In this document: positions 25,098 through 33,742 of the stretch, piece after piece
Position numbering within the stretch: the first letter of the stretch is position 1
Layout of the letters: each line of letters starts with the position of its first letter
Assembly: GCF_036387535.1 (NCBI RefSeq)
Contig: NZ_DASVTO010000048.1
Coordinates: 1-53,704 of the forward strand
Direction of reading: 5' to 3'
Length of the DNA: 53,704 bases
DNA from: Sphingomonas_R sp036387535
Lineage (GTDB): Bacteria > Pseudomonadota > Alphaproteobacteria > Sphingomonadales > Sphingomonadaceae
Position numbers and translations under genes: made by a program
The notes under the pieces: generated by a model
Told to the model about the DNA's origin: nothing
What the model saw: the letters and a program-made list of their open reading frames with translations, nothing else
The model's database searches: none

Positions 25098-27626
25098 ATG
25101 CGCCGTACGAAGATGATGCCGTTGCTTGCCGGTGTGTCGGCCATGACCTTCGCGATCACGCCCGCCGTGGCGCAGACGGCGCCTGTCGACACGTCATCGT
25201 CCACCGACGCGGTACAGGGCACCGCCGGCGATCCGGGCGATATCGTCATCACCGCGCGCCGGGTCAGCGAATCGCTGGTCAACGTGCCTGCGTCGATCAC
25301 GGCATTCGGCGCGAACACGATCGCGCAGGCCGGTATCCAGCGCGCGCAGGACTTCGCGAAGCTGACGCCCGGTGTCACGATCGTCAGCAGCACCGCCGAC
25401 GCGGGCGACAACCAGATCAACATCCGCGGGCTGAACGGCGCGCGCGACGCGGAAAGTTCGGTCGCGCTGGTGGTGGACGGCATCCTCAAGACGAACAACG
25501 CGGTGCTCAACCAGGCGCAGGGAACGCTGCGCCAGATCGAGGTGCTGAAGGGTCCGCAAGGCGCGCTGTACGGACGCAACGCGGCGGCCGGTGCGATCGT
25601 CATCCAGACCCTGAAACCGGGCGATCGGTTCGAAGGTGGCGCAAAGGTCAGCTATGCCAACGTCAACGCGGCCACCGCCAGCGCCTATATCGCCGGCCCG
25701 ATCACCCCGGCGATCGGTTTCGTGCTGTCGGGCGATTACAACCGGACCGATGGGTTTTTCCGCAACATATTCCTGGACGACAAGGCGGTCGACAACCGCA
25801 AGGAATGGAACGTCAACGGCCGGATCGTCGCGGAGATCGGCGCGGCGACACAGCTGGATGCCAAGGCCCGCTACGGCGAGTTCAGAGGTGCGTCGATCAA
25901 CTTCAACTCGTCCTTTCACCTGCCCGCGCTGGGCGGCGCCTTCTACGAAGATGTCAACGATCACCCGTTCCGCTATTATGGCAATATCCGGCCGACCAAC
26001 AACCAGAGTACGATCGAGGGATCGCTGAAGCTGGACCATGATTTCGGCGGCGCGAAGCTGACGGCGTGGGCGCTGTACAGCAATGTGAAGAACGACCTGA
26101 CCGCCGACGGCACCTCCGCCGATTTCGCCCGCTATCTGGCGGCGGCCAATCCGGCGGCACAAAGCACCGTGACGTCATGTTTCGCGTCCACCGCCGCGCT
26201 GACCGGTTATCCCGTTACTCCGCCCGCCGCGATCGGCGCGATCCCGGTGCCGTTCATCTTCGCACCCGCCAACGGATCGGTGTTCGGCGCCTATTCGCCG
26301 ACGACTTGCGACGGGACGCAATATCAGCTGCGGAACCAGAAGGATATCAGCGGCGAGCTTCGCCTGGCGTCGACCGGCGGGGGGCCGATCAGCTGGCAGC
26401 TCGGCACCTATCTGCTGCATATCGACCGGCTGACCGGCGTCAGCCTTGGTGGCGACACCGGGCAGGGCGTGATCAAGCAATTGTACAATGCGCCGGGTTC
26501 GGCCAACCCGACGTCTCAGCTGTTCGCGGATCGGTTCAAGACCGACGTCTATGCGGGCTTCGGTTCCGTCGACTGGACGCCGAGCCGGGCGTTCGATCTG
26601 TCGATGGCACTTCGCTACGACGTCGAGCAGCGGCATGTCGACAACCGGGTGCCGGTGGCGACCGATCCGTTCACCGGCGGCCCGATCAACCCGGGGCAGA
26701 CCGGCGGCATGATCCCGTCGAAGAGCCGTACGTTCAAGCAGCTGGAGCCCAAGATCAGCGCGCGCCTGGAATTCGCGCCACGCAACAATCTGTACGCGAA
26801 CTGGGGCGTTGGCTTCAAATCCGGCGGGTTCAACAATCAGGGGTCGGCCGCGATCGTCAACCAGAACTTCAACGTCGCGCCGATCAACGCCGGCGTGCTG
26901 ATCAATGACGAGTTCCGCAAGGAGCGTTCCAGCGCCTACGAAGCCGGGATCAAGGGGCGCGTGGGACCCGTGAACTACAGCCTGGGCGGATATTATACTC
27001 AGGTCCGTGACATGCAGTTCTTCGAATTCTTCGTCGGCGGGTTCGGGTTGTTGCGCGTGGTTTCGAACATCGACCGGGTCGATCTGAAAGGCGGGGAATT
27101 CAATCTTGACGCCCGGATCGCCGAGGGCTGGACGCTCTACGGCGCGTTCAACTACACCGACTCCGAAATCAAGCGGAACCGCTCGCGTCCCGATACGGTC
27201 GGCAACAAGTCGCCCTACACCCCGGATTACACCATCAACCTGGGCAGCCAGCAGGAAGTCCCGGTCAGTGCCGCCGTCAAATTGCTGTTGCGCGCCGATT
27301 ATCGGATCACCGGCCCGACCTGGTTCCACACCGTGCAGGATCAGACGAAGGCGACGATCTTCAGTGCGCTGCTGCCGATCTCGGCGCTCGCTTTGCCGGC
27401 GGCAGCCGGCAATGCCGACTACAGCGTGGCGAGGCGCAAGGCGTTCGGTGTGCTGGACCTGCGGTTCGGGCTGGGCGGCGAACGGTGGAAGGCGAACCTG
27501 TTCGCGACCAATGCCCTGAACAAGAAATACATCAACGAGGCCATTCCCGCGATCGAGTTCGGCGGATCCTTCATCTCGCCCGGCGCCCGGCGGCTATACG
27601 GTCTGGAACTCGGCTACACCTTCTGA
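25098..27626 (+). CDS. TonB-dependent outer-membrane receptor
   Basis: An 842-residue receptor. A signal peptide (about 1-25, ending AVAQ) is followed by the TonB box DIVITARR (48-55), the plug domain (about 60-175, with LKGPQGALYGRNAAAGAI) and a 22-strand barrel ending in GLELGYTF with the terminal aromatic residue needed for outer-membrane insertion. The start has GGGGGAAA upstream. The plug and barrel style match the sphingomonad receptors that import natural products and not metal chelates. The two operators upstream tie its expression to the GntR regulator and the HyuAB operon, so it probably imports that pathway's substrate or a precursor glycoside. Confidence 0.92.
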   Translation: MRRTKMMPLLAGVSAMTFAITPAVAQTAPVDTSSSTDAVQGTAGDPGDIVITARRVSESLVNVPASITAFGANTIAQAGIQRAQDFAKLTPGVTIVSSTADAGDNQINIRGLNGARDAESSVALVVDGILKTNNAVLNQAQGTLRQIEVLKGPQGALYGRNAAAGAIVIQTLKPGDRFEGGAKVSYANVNAATASAYIAGPITPAIGFVLSGDYNRTDGFFRNIFLDDKAVDNRKEWNVNGRIVAEIGAATQLDAKARYGEFRGASINFNSSFHLPALGGAFYEDVNDHPFRYYGNIRPTNNQSTIEGSLKLDHDFGGAKLTAWALYSNVKNDLTADGTSADFARYLAAANPAAQSTVTSCFASTAALTGYPVTPPAAIGAIPVPFIFAPANGSVFGAYSPTTCDGTQYQLRNQKDISGELRLASTGGGPISWQLGTYLLHIDRLTGVSLGGDTGQGVIKQLYNAPGSANPTSQLFADRFKTDVYAGFGSVDWTPSRAFDLSMALRYDVEQRHVDNRVPVATDPFTGGPINPGQTGGMIPSKSRTFKQLEPKISARLEFAPRNNLYANWGVGFKSGGFNNQGSAAIVNQNFNVAPINAGVLINDEFRKERSSAYEAGIKGRVGPVNYSLGGYYTQVRDMQFFEFFVGGFGLLRVVSNIDRVDLKGGEFNLDARIAEGWTLYGAFNYTDSEIKRNRSRPDTVGNKSPYTPDYTINLGSQQEVPVSAAVKLLLRADYRITGPTWFHTVQDQTKATIFSALLPISALALPAAAGNADYSVARRKAFGVLDLRFGLGGERWKANLFATNALNKKYINEAIPAIEFGGSFISPGARRLYGLELGYTF

Positions 27627-27754
27627 CGGCGGTCGCGGGGACCCGGCGGAACCGACGGGATGACGCGGCCGAAGCGATGTCGCGCTTGGTTGCGGGTGGA
27701 ACAGCTGTTAACCATTTCATCCTAAGAAACCGCCAGTAACGCGGGAGTTTGGCG

Positions 27755-27943
27755 ATGGCTGAGGGTGTGGTGCTGTTCTACGGTTTCCTGGTGTCGTTCG
27801 TGATCGCCAGCACCAAATCGAATCGAAAGGCGTTGCGGCCGCACCCGACCGTCCTGCTTTGCGTCGGTTGGCTGTTGATGAGCCTGTCGTTCAGCACGTC
27901 GGCGATGCTGGCCGGACGCGCGCTGATCCTGTCCCTGTCCTGA
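27755..27943 (+). CDS. Small hypothetical membrane protein
   Basis: A 62-residue predicted protein with two hydrophobic segments (about 3-20 and 33-55) separated by a basic loop TKSNRKALRPHP, consistent with a two-helix inner-membrane protein. The ATG at 27755 follows GGGAG by 7 nt. No family is recognised. It stands alone between the TonB receptor and the next small gene, with no operon partner. Coding status rests on the start signal and the clear hydrophobic pattern. Confidence 0.5.
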   Translation: MAEGVVLFYGFLVSFVIASTKSNRKALRPHPTVLLCVGWLLMSLSFSTSAMLAGRALILSLS

Positions 27944-28045
27944 TCCGAACGGCGACCGTAAAATCGTCACGGCGCAGCGCGCAATTGGTGTCATCCCAAC
28001 GACATGCGCGTTGGATATGGTCATAAGAGACCAAGGAGATGGACC

Positions 28046-28270
28046 ATGCCCAGCGCGACCGTGCTGATACCGGATGAGATCGTGGACTGTGTCGCCGCGG
28101 GGCGATCGCCGACCGTGTCGGAACTGGTGCAGCTGGCGGCCCGGATGTGGGTGGAAGGCGCGCCGGATCGGTCCGCCTTTTCGTGGGGCTGCCTGAAACC
28201 CTCCTCGGCCGATCGTGTGATGGCGCTGCGCTGTGCCAGCCTGGCGTTGAACGGCAGCGCGATCGACTGA
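28046..28270 (+). CDS. Small hypothetical protein
   Basis: A 74-residue predicted protein with a very good ribosome-binding site (AAGGAG, 7 nt before the ATG). It is acidic to neutral and soluble, opens MPSATVLIPDEIVDCVAAGR and contains two cysteines besides C15. No domain is recognised. It sits 135 nt before opgG on the same strand, but the spacing does not require co-transcription. An upstream in-frame ATG at 28004 lacks a Shine-Dalgarno sequence. Confidence 0.55.
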   Translation: MPSATVLIPDEIVDCVAAGRSPTVSELVQLAARMWVEGAPDRSAFSWGCLKPSSADRVMALRCASLALNGSAID

Positions 28271-28405
28271 CGATCATCCCGCCTGTCATTACCCGCGCGA
28301 AACCATATCCCGCGTTCGCCGTTGCAGCATGAGCCGGTGGCGGTGTGTCCGTTGCCGTGGTGGGGTCAATACCCCGCGACGATGGCGCAAGACGGGGAGC
28401 AAGCC

Positions 28406-29890
28406 ATGGGACCGAGCAGGCGTGAAGCGATGGCGGGGCTGGCCGCGCTGGGACTGATACCGGATCTTGCCCGGGCACAGGGGGCGGCACTCGGCCGCGC
28501 GGTGCCGTTTTCCTGGGACATGTTGCAGCAGCGTGCGGCGGCACTGGCCACCCGCGCCTATCGCGCGCCACGCCGTGTCGCGGCGGCGGCGGCGATCGAC
28601 TATGACAAGGTGGGTTCGATCCGATATCGTGCGGATCGCACGCTGGCGGGCGGGATCCGGCTGTTCCCGCTCGGCCGCTATGCGCCAATGCCGGTCGCGA
28701 TCAACATCATCGAGGGCGGTCAGGCGCGATCCGTCGCCTTTTCACCGGCTCTGTTCCAGAGCGAGGCAGGCCATGCCCCGGCGCTGGGGATCGCCGGGTT
28801 CCGCGCGATGTCGCCCGATGGAAACAGCGACTGGCTGGCGTTCATGGGCGCATCCTATTTTCGGACCGCCGGGTCGCAGGATCAATATGGCCTGTCGGCG
28901 CGCGGGATCGCGATCGATACCGGCACGGGGAAGGAGGAGTTTCCGGACTTCACGGAGTTCTGGATCGAACGGACCGGGGCGCAGGCCTACACCGTCTACG
29001 CGCTGATGGACGGTCCGAGCGTGACGGGGGCGTACCGGTTCCAGTCGACCCATGCCGGCGGGGTGGTGCAGGACGTGTCGGCGGTGTTGACGACCCGGCG
29101 CGATATCGCCCGGCTGGGCATCGCCCCGGCGACCAGCATGTTCTGGTATGGCGAGGGCAATCGCCAATCGGGCGCGGACTGGCGGCCGGAAATCCACGAT
29201 TCGGACGGCCTGGCGATGCTGACGGGTGCGGGGGAACGGATCTGGCGACCATTGGCCAATCCGCCGCGCGAAACGCTGGACAGTTTTTCCGACGAGAATC
29301 CCAAGGGATTCGGACTGATTCAGCGCGACCGGCTGTTCGATCATTATCAGGATGACGGTGCCTTCTACGATCGGCGCCCCAATTTGTGGGCGGAGCCGCA
29401 GGGCAATTGGGGCAAGGGGCAGGTGATGCTCTATGCCTTTCCCACCACCACCGAAACCGTGGACAATATCGTCGCATTCTGGACACCGGCGGTCGCGCCG
29501 AAGGCGGGGCAGCGGTTGCAGTTCGATTACCGTTTGCGCTGGGGATCGCAGGACCCGACGATCGGTACGGCGGCGCATGCGGTGGAATGCTGGCGCGGCA
29601 CCGCCGGCCGGCCGGGCGCGGAGCCGATAGCGGGTGCCCGCAAGCTGGTGGTCGATTTCGAGGGCGCCGGACTGGCGGGTCTGGGCCGTGACAGCGGCGT
29701 GAAGGCGCAGATCGACGTGACGCGTGGCACATTGCTGGCGAACGCCGCCTATCCGGTGGTGGGCCAGAAGAATCGCTGGCGTGTGACTGCCGATATCGCG
29801 CCGCAGGCACCCGGTCCGGCGGATGTCCGCCTGTTCCTGAAGCGTGGTGGGACCGCGCTGAGCGAGACCGTGCTGGCGCCGATCTTTTGA
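28406..29890 (+). CDS. opgG: Periplasmic glucan biosynthesis protein OpgG/OpgD (MdoG family)
   Basis: A 494-residue MdoG/OpgD-family protein that shapes osmoregulated periplasmic glucans, adding or arranging branches. The N-terminus SRREAMAGLAALGLIPDLARA is a Tat-type signal peptide, as in OpgD. Family stretches such as FRAMSPDGNSDWLAFMGASYFR, ARGIAIDTG and the C-terminal Ig-like domain are recognisable. Start chosen at 28406, with GGGGAG 6 nt upstream; an ATG at 28382 is in frame but has no such site. It is translationally coupled to the glucosyltransferase gene that follows. OpgD would be an equally valid name given the Tat signal. Confidence 0.9.
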   Translation: MGPSRREAMAGLAALGLIPDLARAQGAALGRAVPFSWDMLQQRAAALATRAYRAPRRVAAAAAIDYDKVGSIRYRADRTLAGGIRLFPLGRYAPMPVAINIIEGGQARSVAFSPALFQSEAGHAPALGIAGFRAMSPDGNSDWLAFMGASYFRTAGSQDQYGLSARGIAIDTGTGKEEFPDFTEFWIERTGAQAYTVYALMDGPSVTGAYRFQSTHAGGVVQDVSAVLTTRRDIARLGIAPATSMFWYGEGNRQSGADWRPEIHDSDGLAMLTGAGERIWRPLANPPRETLDSFSDENPKGFGLIQRDRLFDHYQDDGAFYDRRPNLWAEPQGNWGKGQVMLYAFPTTTETVDNIVAFWTPAVAPKAGQRLQFDYRLRWGSQDPTIGTAAHAVECWRGTAGRPGAEPIAGARKLVVDFEGAGLAGLGRDSGVKAQIDVTRGTLLANAAYPVVGQKNRWRVTADIAPQAPGPADVRLFLKRGGTALSETVLAPIF

Positions 29891-31698
29891 CGGTGCCGCA
29901 AACCGTGCCGACCCCCTTGGCCCTGTTGCCCGATGCGGCGCCGATCCCGATGCCGGAACAGCGCTTCGACGGGCCACCGCCGAAGCCGGACGCGCCGGGC
30001 GAAACCCCGGCGACGATCCTGCTGGCCGACGAGATGCTGGCGCGCCGGGTGATGCTGGTGCTGTTGACCGGGCTGTTCGCGACGGCGGCGTCGGTCGCGG
30101 TCAAGGAGTCGCTGCTGAGCGACGGCTTCAGCCTTTGGGACGGGCTGCTGCTGCTGCTGTTCTTTCCACTGTTCGGATGGATTGCGTTCGGGTTCGTGAC
30201 TGCGACGATCGGGTTCTTCCTGCTCATCACCGGCATCCACCCCGGGACCGTGCCGATCCCCCGGCGCGACATGGCCTTAACCGGGCGAACCGCGGTGCTG
30301 ATGCCGATCCATAATGAGGATGTGGCAGAGGTGTTCGGGCGGATCGCACGCATGGCGGAGATGCTGCGCGCGACCGGTCAGGGCGACCGCTTCGACATCT
30401 TCGTCCTGAGCGATTCGGGTCCGCAGGCGGAGCCGGCCGAAGTTGCGGCATGGCAGGCGCTGGCCAGCGCCCACGGACCTCGGCTCTATTACCGCCGGCG
30501 GACGGAGAATGTCGGACGCAAGCCCGGCAATGTCGCGGAATGGATCCGGCGGTTCGGCGGCGCGTACGACTATATGCTGATGCTGGATGCCGACAGCCTG
30601 ATGAGCGGAAATGCCATCGTCGGCATGGCGCAGGTGATGGAGCAGCGCCCGACGATCGCGCTGTTGCAGACGGTGCCGGCGGTGATCGGGGCGACGACCC
30701 TGTTCCAACGGTGGATGCAGTTCGCCAGCCGGTTGTACGGGCCGATCTCCACCGCGGGGCTGGTGTGGTGGTCGGGGTCCGAAGCGACCTTCTGGGGGCA
30801 TAATGCGCTGATCCGGGTGACGGCGTTCGCATCCAGTTGCGGATTGCCCGAATTGCCGGGGCGGCCACCGTTCGGGGGGACGATCATGAGCCATGACATG
30901 GTGGAGGCGGCCCTGCTGCGGCGGCGCGGCTGGCGTGTGCACATGATCATGATCGATGATACGTTCGAGGAATATCCGCCGACGCTGATCGACCAGGCGG
31001 TGCGCGACCGGCGCTGGGCGCAGGGCAATATCCAGCATCTGCGGCTGATCGGATCGTCCGGTTTTCACTGGATCAACCGGCTGCAGCTGCTGATCGGCGC
31101 ATCGGCCTATATCACCTCGCCCGCGTGGCTGGTGCTGATCGCGACCGGGATTGCGCAGGCATTCTGGGGCGGGGCATCGGTGGTGGAGGCGACCACGTCG
31201 GTAAAGGTGCTGGTCGTCACGCTGCTGCTACTGTTCGGGCCGAAGGCGATGAGCATGATCTGGGCGATGGCCGATCCCGATCGCCGCGCGGCGTTTGGCG
31301 GGGCGCGGGGGATCCTGCGATCCGTGCTGCTGGACGTGCCGCTGTCCGTCCTGACCGCTCCGGCGATCGCGCTGACCCAGACGATCGACGTCGCGAACAT
31401 CCTGCGTGGCCGAAAATCCGGCTGGAACCCGCAGAACCGAAAGAGTGACGGGCTGAGCGTGGCGGAGGTGATGCCGCGCTATATCTGGCACATTGCGATC
31501 GGGCTCGTCCTGCTGGTGGTGTCGGTGCTGGCGCCACCGCTTGGCCTATGGCTGTCCCCGGTGACGCTCGGCATGCTGGTCAGCCCGCTGCTGGCGAGCT
31601 GGACCGCCGGCGCGACAACCGGTGAGCGTTTCGCCGCGCGCGGCTATTTCCAGGTGCCGAAGGCGGCGATTGCCGAACCGGTGGCGATCCCGGCCTGA
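29887..31698 (+). CDS. opgH: Membrane glucosyltransferase OpgH (MdoH)
   Basis: A 603-residue family-2 glycosyltransferase that makes the beta-glucan backbone from UDP-glucose and exports it. Two N-terminal membrane helices (about 52-115) precede a cytoplasmic GT domain with PIHNED, LMLDADS, SHDMVEA and DRRWAQGN, matching the D, DxD, D and QxxRW-like motifs. Several helices follow (about 395-420, 440-465, 540-590). The likely start is TTG at 29887, whose last two bases overlap the opgG stop (TTGA); GTG at 29893 is the alternative. It forms an operon with opgG and ends within a hairpin shared with the convergent regulator. Confidence 0.9.
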   Translation: MTVPQTVPTPLALLPDAAPIPMPEQRFDGPPPKPDAPGETPATILLADEMLARRVMLVLLTGLFATAASVAVKESLLSDGFSLWDGLLLLLFFPLFGWIAFGFVTATIGFFLLITGIHPGTVPIPRRDMALTGRTAVLMPIHNEDVAEVFGRIARMAEMLRATGQGDRFDIFVLSDSGPQAEPAEVAAWQALASAHGPRLYYRRRTENVGRKPGNVAEWIRRFGGAYDYMLMLDADSLMSGNAIVGMAQVMEQRPTIALLQTVPAVIGATTLFQRWMQFASRLYGPISTAGLVWWSGSEATFWGHNALIRVTAFASSCGLPELPGRPPFGGTIMSHDMVEAALLRRRGWRVHMIMIDDTFEEYPPTLIDQAVRDRRWAQGNIQHLRLIGSSGFHWINRLQLLIGASAYITSPAWLVLIATGIAQAFWGGASVVEATTSVKVLVVTLLLLFGPKAMSMIWAMADPDRRAAFGGARGILRSVLLDVPLSVLTAPAIALTQTIDVANILRGRKSGWNPQNRKSDGLSVAEVMPRYIWHIAIGLVLLVVSVLAPPLGLWLSPVTLGMLVSPLLASWTAGATTGERFAARGYFQVPKAAIAEPVAIPA

Positions 31699-31724
31699 TC
31701 GCGCCGCAATCCCATCGATCAGGC
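31693..31724. terminator. Bidirectional hairpin containing both stop codons (opgH/HxlR gene)
   Basis: GCCTGATCG at 31693-31701 pairs with CGATCAGGC at 31716-31724. The stem includes the opgH stop and the stop of the convergent HxlR gene. No T-run is visible. It may terminate both transcripts. Confidence 0.4.
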
Positions 31725-32126
31725 GGCGACATCGTCGGCATCGCGGGCATCGAAGGCGGCGCGGGCGGCCGCGACCGCATCGATATGGTCGAACGCCCAG
31801 CTGCCGAGCGCCGCAACCGGCACGCGAAGCGAGTGACCAAGTGCCGTCAGTTCATAGTCCACGCGCGGCGGGATGGTGGGGAACAGGGTCCGCGTCACCA
31901 TCCCGTCGCGTTCCAGTCCGCGCAGCGTGAGCGTGAGCATGCGTTGCGAAATCCCGCCAATGGCCCGTTTCAGCGCGTTGAACCGTTGCGGCCCGTCCGC
32001 CAGCATCATCACGATCAGCACGGTCCATTTATCGCCGACCCGCGACAGGATCGAGCTGATCGCGGCGCACTCGCCGGGTGCATGCCGCTGCGCCGGGGTG
32101 GTTACATCGATGTGCGTGAGTTCCAA
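31719..32126 (-). CDS. HxlR-family transcriptional regulator
   Basis: A 135-residue winged-helix regulator of the HxlR/MarR-like type. GDKWTVLIVMMLADGPQRFNALKRAIGGISQRMLT is the DNA-binding region (about 31-66) and GLERDGMVTRTLFPTIPPRVDYELT is the wing (about 70-95). Cysteine C20, just before the first helix, is in the position used for thiol-based sensing of quinones or aldehydes by YodB and similar proteins. Divergent from the azoreductase gene with a 79-nt gap, the usual arrangement for a repressor of a quinone- or azo-reductase. Function as such a redox repressor is inference from family and position. Confidence 0.88.
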   Translation of the reverse strand: MELTHIDVTTPAQRHAPGECAAISSILSRVGDKWTVLIVMMLADGPQRFNALKRAIGGISQRMLTLTLRGLERDGMVTRTLFPTIPPRVDYELTALGHSLRVPVAALGSWAFDHIDAVAAARAAFDARDADDVAA

Positions 32127-32173
32127 CCTTGTGCCTCCTTGGCGATGTCCGGACGGTATCGCATATAGCCTGG

Positions 32174-32186
32174 GTCACAAAGTAAT
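32174..32186. promoter_or_regulatory. Possible HxlR operator
   Basis: GTCACAAAGTAAT lies in the 79-nt gap between the divergent HxlR regulator and azoreductase genes. It is a weak dyad (GTCAC/GTAAT) resembling the GTTAC-AAA-GTAAC-like sites often found before such genes. Low confidence. Confidence 0.3.
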
Positions 32187-32205
32187 ACTGAAAGGCGCCA
32201 TCGTC

Positions 32206-32820
32206 ATGAACCTTCTGCATCTCGATTCCAGCATCTTGGGCGATCATTCGGTCAGCCGGCTCTTGTCGGCAAAGGCCGTCGCCGCACTGACATCGGCCAA
32301 TGCCGATGTGACGACGACCTACCGCGACCTGGCGACCGCGCCGATCCCGCATCTGTCGGGCGCCTATCTGGCGGCGGCGCAGAACCAGGACGGCGTGGCC
32401 GACGGCGCGATCGCCGACGATCTGGCGACCGGGCGCGCAGTGCTGCAGGAGTTTCTGGCGGCCGACACGGTGGTGATCGGTGTCGCGCTGTATAATTTCG
32501 GCGTGTCGAGCCAGTTGAAGGCGTGGGTCGACCGGATCCTGATCGCGGGGCAGACATTCCGGTATGGCGCGGACGGGCGCCCGGAAGGATTGGCCGGTGG
32601 CAAGCGCGTGATCCTGACGGTGGCGCGCGGCGGATTCTATGGGCCTGGCGCACCTGCGGCGCCGTACGAGCATGCCGAAACTTATATGCGTGCGGTGCTG
32701 GGTTTCATCGGCATTACCGATGTCACGGTGGTCGTAGCGGAAGGCGTCGCGGCCGGGCCCGAGCCGCGGGCGGCGGCACTGGCGGCTGCGGACCAGCAGA
32801 TCGCTGCGCTGGCCGCCTGA
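32206..32820 (+). CDS. azoR: FMN-dependent NADH-azoreductase / NADH-quinone oxidoreductase
   Basis: A 204-residue flavodoxin-like AzoR family protein. HLDSSILGDHSVSR at the N-terminus binds the FMN phosphate, and YNFGVSSQLKAWVDRI and TVARGGFYGPG complete the flavin pocket. It reduces quinones and azo compounds with NADH by two electrons. The ATG at 32206 gives the canonical family start; the ribosome-binding site (AAAGG) is weak. It is probably controlled by the divergent HxlR regulator and induced by quinones or other electrophiles, as in YodB/AzoR systems. Confidence 0.9.
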   Translation: MNLLHLDSSILGDHSVSRLLSAKAVAALTSANADVTTTYRDLATAPIPHLSGAYLAAAQNQDGVADGAIADDLATGRAVLQEFLAADTVVIGVALYNFGVSSQLKAWVDRILIAGQTFRYGADGRPEGLAGGKRVILTVARGGFYGPGAPAAPYEHAETYMRAVLGFIGITDVTVVVAEGVAAGPEPRAAALAAADQQIAALAA

Positions 32821-32830
32821 ATCGGATGGA

Positions 32831-32860
32831 GCAAGGGGCCGCCGATCGGCGGCCCCTTGC
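32831..32860. terminator. Perfect 30-bp palindrome, bidirectional terminator
   Basis: GCAAGGGGCCGCC and its complement flank GATC, giving 30 nt of perfect palindrome 10 nt after the azoR stop and 4 nt from the stop of the convergent hydrolase gene. The stem is strong in both directions. No long T-run follows. Confidence 0.7.
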
Positions 32861-32864
32861 ACAG

Positions 32865-33713
32865 TCAGGCGACCCCGTTTTTCCGGAAATGCGCGAGCAT
32901 CCGCGCCCAGCCGTCGGTCGCGGCGGCGGGGTTGTAGCTGGCGCGGTAATCGGCGTGGAAGCCGTGTTCGGCGTCCGGATAGACATGGATGTCCGACCCG
33001 GTCTTGCCCGCTGCCTTCAGCGCGGCGCGCATCGCCTGGACATCCTCCGCCGATATTCCCTGATCGCGGCCGCCATAGAGGCCAAGCACCGGCACCTTCA
33101 GTTCCGCCGCACGCGGGATCAGGGCCTTTAGCTGGCCATACCAGGCGACGCCGGCGCGGATGTCGGGATCGACCATCGCCGCCCGCCACGTGACCGCCCC
33201 GCCCCAGCAGAAGCCGGTGATGCCGATCCGGTCGACCCGTGCGAACGGCCGCGACTTCGCCCAGGCGGTGGTGGCGCGGACGTCGCCGTCGACCTGTTCA
33301 ACGCCGGCCTGTTCCACGATCGGCCGGATCTTCGCGATATCGGTCATTTCCGGCAGGCTGACGCCCGACCGGTAGAAGAAATCCGGTGCGATCGCGACAT
33401 AGCCGAGCTTTGCCAGCCGGTGGCAGACGTCCTTGATATAGGCGTGGATGCCGAAAATCTCGTTGGCGACCAGGATGACGGGATGGCGCCCGGTGCCGGC
33501 CGGACGCGCGACATAGGCGGGCAGGGGATTGGTGGCGCCGTTGGGAATGAGGGCCTTTTCGATCACCAGCCCATCGACCGGGGTGGTGATCGGCGCGGCA
33601 TCGGCGGCAACGGCGGCGACCGCATAACCCGCGAAGAACAATCCGGCGGCGGTGCGGCGGGTGACGTTGAAATCGGCGGGTTCCGATCCCTCCGGGCGGG
33701 TGAGCGTGGGCAT
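32865..33713 (-). CDS. Dienelactone hydrolase family protein, Tat-exported
   Basis: A 282-residue alpha/beta hydrolase of the dienelactone hydrolase family. The nucleophile is a cysteine in GFCWGG, with the aspartate in GGRDQG and histidine in AEHGFH, the Cys-Asp-His triad of the family. The N-terminal stretch VTRRTAAGLFFAGYAVAAVAADA looks like a Tat signal, so it may act in the periplasm, unlike the cytoplasmic chlorocatechol enzymes. The ATG at 33713 follows AGGAGA; the open frame to 33746 lacks a ribosome-binding site. It lies 29 nt after the glutathione-transferase gene, probably as one operon. Confidence 0.85.
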   Translation of the reverse strand: MPTLTRPEGSEPADFNVTRRTAAGLFFAGYAVAAVAADAAPITTPVDGLVIEKALIPNGATNPLPAYVARPAGTGRHPVILVANEIFGIHAYIKDVCHRLAKLGYVAIAPDFFYRSGVSLPEMTDIAKIRPIVEQAGVEQVDGDVRATTAWAKSRPFARVDRIGITGFCWGGAVTWRAAMVDPDIRAGVAWYGQLKALIPRAAELKVPVLGLYGGRDQGISAEDVQAMRAALKAAGKTGSDIHVYPDAEHGFHADYRASYNPAAATDGWARMLAHFRKNGVA

Positions 33714-33742
33714 GACGTCTCCTGTGATGGGCGGGATGGGGT

